A stretch of 64,000 nucleotides of DNA from Tetradesmus obliquus (lineage: Eukaryota > Chlorophyta > Chlorophyceae > Sphaeropleales > Scenedesmaceae): positions 3,455,001 through 3,519,000 of the forward strand of contig CP126195.1 in assembly GCA_030272155.1 (NCBI GenBank), read 5' to 3'. Position 1 is the stretch's first letter. Each line of letters opens with the position of its first letter. Below, in pieces: positions 58,048 through 64,000 of this stretch. Made by a program: the position numbers and the translations under genes. Below the pieces are notes generated by a model. It saw only the letters and a program-made list of their open reading frames with translations, made no database searches and was not told where the DNA came from.

Positions 58048-58707
58048 CACTTCCACCAATTGCCAAATAAACCCAAAGACGAAGGCTCTCAGGCCTGGCC
58101 AGCAACCAGGCTATGATGGTCCACCATGGTGCCCAGCAGCAGATGCAGGTGGGAGAGCCAAAACGTGGATGAAATTGTCTCGAGCAAGAAGAGCTGCTGA
58201 AAGAACCAGACCCGGCAAAGTTCGCCTGCTGTATGAAAAGTGTGGACCGAAATTCAAATCAGGCAATAGGATGGAAGCAACAAACTGGTTCAAAACACAA
58301 ATCGTCGTGACGTATCATGAGCATGTCGCGATCCCAGTCACGCCCTTACACTCTGCTCCTTGGCGCGCTGTTATTTCGCAAACCACGCCTCGTCCCTTTA
58401 TGCGTGCCAGCATCGCCATGCTGTCATCTGACATGTTTCATTGTTTGTTCTGGTTTTGGTCAAGCAATGCTGGTACCCAGCAACAAAAGAACCAGTGCAC
58501 GTGCCTGCACCATGCAGTACAAGGACAACAGGCAGCAGGCGACCAGCCAATTGAGCAAGGAAACTGCTAGCTTTATGCGAGGTACCTAGCAGTTCACCGT
58601 GGCAAGAGCCATTGGAAGCCACAGTTGCTGGCATCAGCAGTTACATCAGCCAGCCTGAGCCAGCAAGTCAGCTATTTTTACTTGATGTGCAACTCCGCTC
58701 ATTGCAG
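58048..58707. promoter_or_regulatory. region between divergent methyltransferase and UPF0193-like genes
   Basis: It lies between the methyltransferase start codon and the first clear exon of the plus-strand gene. It should hold both promoters and the first exon or 5' UTR of the plus-strand gene. Candidate ATGs at 58113, 58125 and 58165 could not be chosen between. Confidence 0.35.
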
Positions 58708-60460
58708 ACCTGCTGAAAGATAAGAAGCTGTCGAGAAGGATACAGCAGGAGGTGCAGGACAGCTGGAAAGGTGGGCTCAAGGGCACTACTGGTGCCCTGC
58801 TGGCTGGTAGTACCAGCTTAGCTGCGCAGCATGCCCTTGCAGAGGCAGACCCAATGTACCAGCAGGCATCAGCAACATGTCGTGCCACACATGATAGTGA
58901 TTGACAATCACTACAGTGATGACGGTATGCTGAAGTGCAAGAAATACATGTGATGGCTGCTGGCAAGCAAGTGAGCAGCTGTGTACAGCCCTTTCGCAGT
59001 AGTGGTTGCCGCCGCCGGTAAATGCTAGGCATGGGGGCCCAGGTCGGTGCACATGCCATGATTGCTGATGGTTCCTGACTACAACTGCATCAGCAAGCGG
59101 CAACTCCGCATCACACCCAGCACAGCCACGACCAGCAGCCACTGGTCCATGTGTGCCAAGCACATCAATTACATTCAATCTTGTCAGCGTGCTGTGTCTT
59201 GCAGCAGCTCACCATCAGCAGGCTGCACAAGCACCTGCGCACGTTAAGCTGATGGTGCTGACCAGCTTCACGAGCCCAGCCTGAGTATGTACCTGCTGCA
59301 CCTGCTGCTTGCGCCGCATCTGCCCCAGGCAGCACTGGCAGCTGGGTGGACCTAGTCAGCAGCCAAACAGCAAGCTTTCAGCCCCCAGCCAGTCAGGCAA
59401 CGCAGCTTGTGCAGGTGCCAAGGCCTAGCCCCATTCGCAGCAGCCCTGGCAAGCTGCCAGCATTCAGGCCAAGCATCCGGCTGCAGCAGCAGATCCAGGC
59501 AGCACAAGACGCAGAGCAGCAGCAGCAGCAGCACCAGCAGCAATGCAGGCGGGTTTCCTGCAAGCCAGCCATGGACAGGGAGGCAGAGAAAGACCACCTG
59601 GCAGCTGTGGTGAGGCTGGCAGCATGTGCAGCTCCATGCAAAATGGGTACCCATTACATGTTGAAGCAGATTTTATGCAATTGTGCCAGCTGTATGCCCC
59701 ACGCCAAAGCATGCTCAATCACCATATCCCGCAGTGCGTGTATGCCAACATGTGTGTTACTGCTGCTGCACATGCGTTGTGCTGCAGTTTGCGCTGGGCA
59801 GGGAAGGAGCTGCAGCACTGCAGCACGCCAGCCTGGCGCGCACAACAGCAGCGGCAGCGGCCAAGCAGCGGCCGGCAGCACCTGTCAAGGAGCAGCTAGT
59901 AGATCAGGTGCGAGCCGTGCTGGACGCTGGTTGTTTGATCCAGTAGCTGACTGATCCGAGTGTGGCATTGACAACTTTCGATTGCTGTCTTTCGTTTAGG
60001 TCATGTCACGCTGCCTGCAGCCAAGATCATATTGCATCAAATTCATTGCCGGGCGCTGCTTCAAGCCTTTTCATTCAAGTAAGTGTTGCGTATCAGGCCA
60101 TCAGCGATTGAGAGACATGCCAAGCAAGTGCTTTTGTGTTCAAGGTTTTGGCCGTATCTGGCCTTGGCTTGTGGGTTTGCACTCACTGGTTGGGAATCGC
60201 CTATGGTGGTTTGGGAGTGGCTCCCTCCTCTGGGTTCACCTCTTGCTTGAAAAACGTGTAATTGTATTGTTGGTGTTGCGTACGGGCTGCTGTGTGCACC
60301 GCAGGTCATTGAGGAGCTGAATGCACGCACACAGCTGCTGCAGGAGCTGCAGCAGCAAGGCGGGGCAGCAGCTGCAGAGCAGGCGAGACTGGTCAAGGCC
60401 GAAATACAGCAGCGGGTGCTTGAGCTGAGACGGCTGGGTGTGACAGCTGGCGAAGCCTGA
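58708..60460 (+). CDS. UPF0193 (EVG1)-like coiled-coil protein, 5' end unresolved
   Basis: First clear exon from 58708: DLLKDKKLSRRIQQEVQDSW, ending at GTGGGC. A later exon (about 59292-59610) has a Ser/Pro-rich part, LPAFRPSIRLQQQIQ and a Gln run, ending MDREAEKDHLAAV. It joins in phase 0 to FALGREGAAALQHASLA, ending KEQLVDQ. The final exon (from 60305) is VIEELNARTQLLQELQQQGG, then a helix ending VLELRRLGVTAGEA and the stop at 60458-60460. The order of an N-terminal LL-K-KL--IQQ helix, an RP--R motif, an EK--L---FA-G block and a C-terminal EEL----LL-E helix matches my recollection of the UPF0193/C22orf23 family, whose function is unknown. The match is by memory and by eye, so it is moderate. 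Two TGTAA motifs follow at 60533 and 60538. Confidence 0.5.
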
Positions 60461-60532
60461 ACAACTTGGTATGCTGAGAGAGGGAGTGACGCCTTTCGGC
60501 AGCGTTGAGGCGCTGCAGGTCACTGTTACTGG

Positions 60533-60542
60533 TGTAATGTAA
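60533..60542 (+). terminator. double TGTAA polyadenylation motif
   Basis: TGTAA at 60533-60537 and again at 60538-60542, about 75 bases after the UPF0193-like stop codon. Confidence 0.55.
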
Positions 60543-62239
60543 CTGGGTCGTTGTGTGCAGTGCACCGGCCAGACTGCAGCTCCACTGATGTGATCACGAT
60601 TTGTGTGTTACACGACGGGACCAGCCCGTTTCAAGCCAATGTGAGGCTCATCCGGCAAACAAGCTGGGGCGTGATTGGCTGGCAAATGTACCCATCAGTG
60701 TGTGATGTGTTGCGCCTTGGGTTGGCAGTGCTGTTCTCATGTCACTGAGTATCAAATGCCACAACCTTGGTAGCGTATGCAGCCTGAGGGTACGGGTGTA
60801 TGCTACTTGCGCTGGCCCAGTGTTATGGTAACAAAAGCAATGCTATCTGCAGTGAGACACAGCTGTTGGCAACGCTACGTGACCAGATCATCACATGATG
60901 TGATTTGACCAAGCGATGACGCCGGTCTGTGGCTCTGGCAGTAGCTGCTGACAGAACGTTCCAAGCAAGGTAGAGCGGCAGCATAAGTCCCTGTCACATT
61001 GTGAGCTCAACCTGCATTTGCAGCCCTCTTTTGTGAGTCATTGAATTATGCGAGGGGTGACACGTCCTTGCAAAGCAGCATGCAGGCGGCTCCTCTGCGG
61101 CACTATCTTGCTGAAGATGTCGACAACGTTGCCAGTTACAACATCTGCAGTGGCGGCTGTCTGCAACGTACAAAGGCGCGGTGCACCATGTGCCCCCCCC
61201 TCCCACACCCACTGCATGCACCTGCTCGCAAGCATGCTCGCCCATGCTGAGCCCCTGGCGTCATCATGCAGTCATTCACCCGTCACGCCATGATGACGCG
61301 CCCGTTGTATGATCACAGCAACGATGCGCGTGTGTAGCATTAGCAGACACGCCCACCCAGTTGCACTTATTGGCTAACTCAACTGTTTCAGTCACCACTG
61401 GCCATGTAAGGCGACTGCCTAGCCCTTGCGTCTCAACAAGTAGCCTACATAATTCTGACCAGCTGTAGCTCATGCAGACCCTTGGGACCCCTAAGTCAGA
61501 CGTTGCGGTGGCATTTCCGCCTGCCAGGCAGTTCCAGCGAGACACAAATTCAATAACCAGGACAAACCAGGACACTAATCAATCGTTCACATGGCTCGCA
61601 ACAGGCTGCCGTACATTGCAGTATGCGACATACTGAGCATGACAAAGCATCTATTGCTTTGGCGTTACTCGCGCACGCCATCTCTTGAGTGCATTAGCAG
61701 CAGTGTCACTCAGCTACACTACAGCAATGCAACCTGCAGGTGCGCTAACTGATAGCTTGCGCTGTCAAAGTGCTTTCACAAGCAACATCAGGATGCGCCA
61801 ATGCCACCTGCCATTGGATGGCGCTGCACAGAAGGACGTTAGCGTTTGACCTGCTCATATGTATGCCTCGGCGCATACACAAGGTATGTGCTGCATCAGT
61901 GTCATTGATAAGTAACTAAGCAATGGAGCTCGTAGCAGATGCCATGACAGAACAGGCTCTGCAGCTGCAACTTTGATTGTGTTGGCTTGCACCCAAGCCA
62001 TCCCGGGATCTCAACACTGCAATGTCAGCCCATGGCTCAAGCGCTACTGCAGCAAATGCAGCAAACGGCTGCTTCAGAAAATCCTGCCGCATACATACAG
62101 ACATCAATGCACGCTTCTGAAATGCCCCTCAGGCATGCAGTTGCAAAGATAAGGCAGTGCGAAGCAATGAAGTAGACAACGTGCTCACATACACACGTTC
62201 CAGAATGACAAGCTAGGCAGTGCTAACGGCTGCTGGCCA
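60543..62239. other. intergenic region between convergent genes; no gene seen
   Basis: It contains no convincing exon. There are small inverted repeats, for example ATCACATGATGTGAT near 60890, and arms GCGTCATCATG / CATGATGACGC near 61259 and 61292. A TTACA at 61136-61140 could end the minus-strand gene's transcript. Confidence 0.35.
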
Positions 62240-62336
62240 TCAGCAGACATACTTGCTGCTGCCGCGCAGACAGCTGACATTGCCAGGTGCACAACCCTGC
62301 ATCTGCCCCAGCTGATGCTGCTTATGCTGCTGCCGC

Positions 62337-62381
<45 letters not shown>

Positions 62382-63641
62382 GCCTGTTTGAGCCAGTGCA
62401 TGCGGTTGTGCTGCAGCAGCAGATGTCTGTTGTTCCATCCAGGCCTCTGCGCGCCTACTGTGATGCTATCCCTCTCCGTTCGGGCCATAGATGCCACCTC
62501 ATTTGCCCGTGCAATTGCCACAGGTCCGTTCCCCAAGCCAGCCACCGCTGCCGAATTGTGTGCGCGGTCTGTGAATGCCACAGACCCCTCGTTCACAATC
62601 TTGCGGGGAGTCATCAGCAGCACGTTGGCGGACACGGTTGCGCCTTCCTCTGCCGTGTGCATGACACCTGATCCTGCTACTGCGCGTGCGCCAAGGCTGC
62701 CAGTATGCGCAGCAATGGCTTGGCGGCCCAAGTTGATGTTGGCTTCCCCAGGAGTGTTGCCTGCAAGCGGCCAGCCACCCAGCCTAGATCACCGGACAGT
62801 GTGTTGCCATCCACCAAAGCACGCTGCACATACTTGCCTGTGCTGCACTGCACCAGAGCTTTGCGCAAGAGTTGCGTGGCATGCATAGCAGAAAACAACC
62901 ATCAGCTGTCAACGGCAGGCAGCTGCATCAGCACAAAAAAGGAGTGGCAGCTTAGCAAGTCAACCACAAGATCGTTCATCACGCAATGATGATGCTCCCG
63001 TCGCGAACTGTGCCAAGTTGGGCACAAACCTATGGGCACCAATGTAGTGCTAGCCTACCCACCTGCCCGTGTGATCACTGCTGCCGCATTCATTGGCCTG
63101 TTGCGGCCGCCAGCCCTACTCTGCACGCCCCAGCCAGTATTGGTGCTGGCTATAGGGCCTGGGTAGGTGTCCCCAGCAATGAGCACCTTGCCTGCAGCAT
63201 ACACAGCAGCAAGTACAGCGGCGTGAAATTGGATAAAGGAAACAGCTGCTCCCGTCTGCTCATTCTAAGCCAAGCATGCTGCACCGGCATTCAACGCTAT
63301 AAGTTGTATGCTGCATTGTGCAACAACGTGAGCTTGGTGGGCCTGTCACCTCCGTTGTATCGTATGCCTCTCGCAACTGGGCCTGTGTTTGCTGCTGCTC
63401 TTTCGCCAACAGAGAAAAGGCCGCCAGGGCGCTGGCCCTTGGTAGAGGTGTACGTCCATGCATCATAGCCCTGCATGATGCGAGGACGAGCACAGCACAG
63501 CAGGAGCCGTATGCAGTGAGCCAGTGTAGCGAGCAATTGAGTTCTGCTAGCTGCATGCAGTTGCATTGCTGCATGGCACATTGGGTGTCCTCCGCCACTT
63601 ATCAAAACAGTGCCCTCCCGGGTGCCAGCAATTGCCGCCGC

Positions 63642-63674
<33 letters not shown>

Positions 63675-63690
63675 AGCTAGCGCTCCCACT
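62240..63690 (-). CDS. protein of unknown function, exons rich in small residues; 5' end unresolved
   Basis: Exon-like blocks on the minus strand share composition and a loose GPxA motif: RPGGLFSVGERAAANTGPVA with GIRYNGG (about 63430-63345), PGPIASTNTGWGVQSRAGGR (about 63155-63070, with acceptor- and donor-like ends), and a long block with LGRQAIAAHTGSLGARAVAG and GLGNGPVAIARANEVASMAR. That block runs into a Gln tract (CTG array 62338-62379) and a stop near 62240. An Ala run with AGTREGTVLI lies near 63660-63600. I recognise no family. The blocks look coding (no stops, small-residue bias unlike the flanks) but splice phases were not fully verified. The gene may extend past 63.7 kb. Confidence 0.35.
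62338..62379 (-). repeat. CTG/CAG array, probable coding polyQ
   Basis: About 14 CTG units on the plus strand, read as a Gln run after WLKQA on the minus strand if the open frame is used. Confidence 0.9.
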
Positions 63691-64000
63691 ATGATGCCAT
63701 GTAGAGTAATCTAACATGCTCATGCCATTTATTCATTCTGCTGCCCTAATCCAGGGCCCCTGAACGCTGCTGCATCTACTTAACCGGCTGACTGCTGTGC
63801 CACTGCACCTGTGCTGGCTCAAAGCGCCTGCCAGCCTGCTGCCCAGACACCCCAACAACTGCAACACCTGAAGGGAGGGTGACATACGAGCAGATCATGC
63901 AGGGAAAGTGGTTGACTCAGAAACGGTTGTTGTTGTGCAAGCGGCGCAGCGCACGCGGCTATGCTATGCACATGATGCAGCTGCTGGTGTGCCTATGATA
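63691..64000. other. window end, nothing recognised
   Basis: No exon-like block, repeat or RNA gene was seen. It may be intron or upstream region of the minus-strand gene to its left. Confidence 0.3.

Overview
The window is nuclear DNA of a eukaryotic green alga, most likely a chlorophyte of the Chlorophyceae (an inference). The evidence is: many short exons joined by GT-AG introns; coding sequence full of Ala, Gln and Ser runs; CAG/CTG arrays everywhere; TGTAA-type polyadenylation motifs; and plant-type gene families (UGT80 sterol glucosyltransferase, SLC17/ANTR anion transporter, kinesin-5). There is no operon structure, and I saw no rRNA, tRNA, CRISPR array or recognisable transposon. Layout, left to right: (1) minus-strand multi-pass membrane protein, 35-2063. 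(2) Minus-strand SLC17-type anion/phosphate transporter, 3501-6724. (3) Plus-strand sterol glucosyltransferase, 7441-11810, head-to-head with (2). (4) Small plus-strand acidic protein, 13177-13730. (5) Very large minus-strand GH1 beta-glucosidase gene with a long charged N-terminal extension, 19541-28526. (6) Minus-strand DDX6/Dhh1 RNA helicase, 32959-35738. (7) Minus-strand JmjC/NO66-like oxygenase with a polyQ insert, 36805-42179. (8) Plus-strand kinesin-5, 42795-49120, head-to-head with (7). (9) Minus-strand methyltransferase apparently fused to a 700-residue repeat-rich tail, 53031-58047. (10) Plus-strand UPF0193-like coiled-coil gene ending at 60460. (11) Partial minus-strand gene of unknown function, about 62240-63690. 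The genes belong to different processes (sterol glycosylation, transport, glycoside hydrolysis, mRNA decay, ribosomal/histone oxygenation, mitosis, protein methylation), so no pathway cluster is implied. The long gaps are not random. Each lies downstream of a gene and is G/T-rich on that gene's sense strand, and several end near a TGTAA (or TTACA for minus genes). I read them as 3' UTRs of 1-4 kb. The most unusual structure is in the GH1 gene: at least eight exon/intron junctions have a nearby partial copy carrying the splice site and the adjacent exon edge, and two other genes show the same thing. Other notable items are long CTG arrays ending directly in the CAG of 3' splice sites, a near-perfect intronic hairpin with 53-bp arms, and four in-frame 99-bp repeats. 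Splice sites quoted here were checked by reading phase by eye; none is backed by transcript data.
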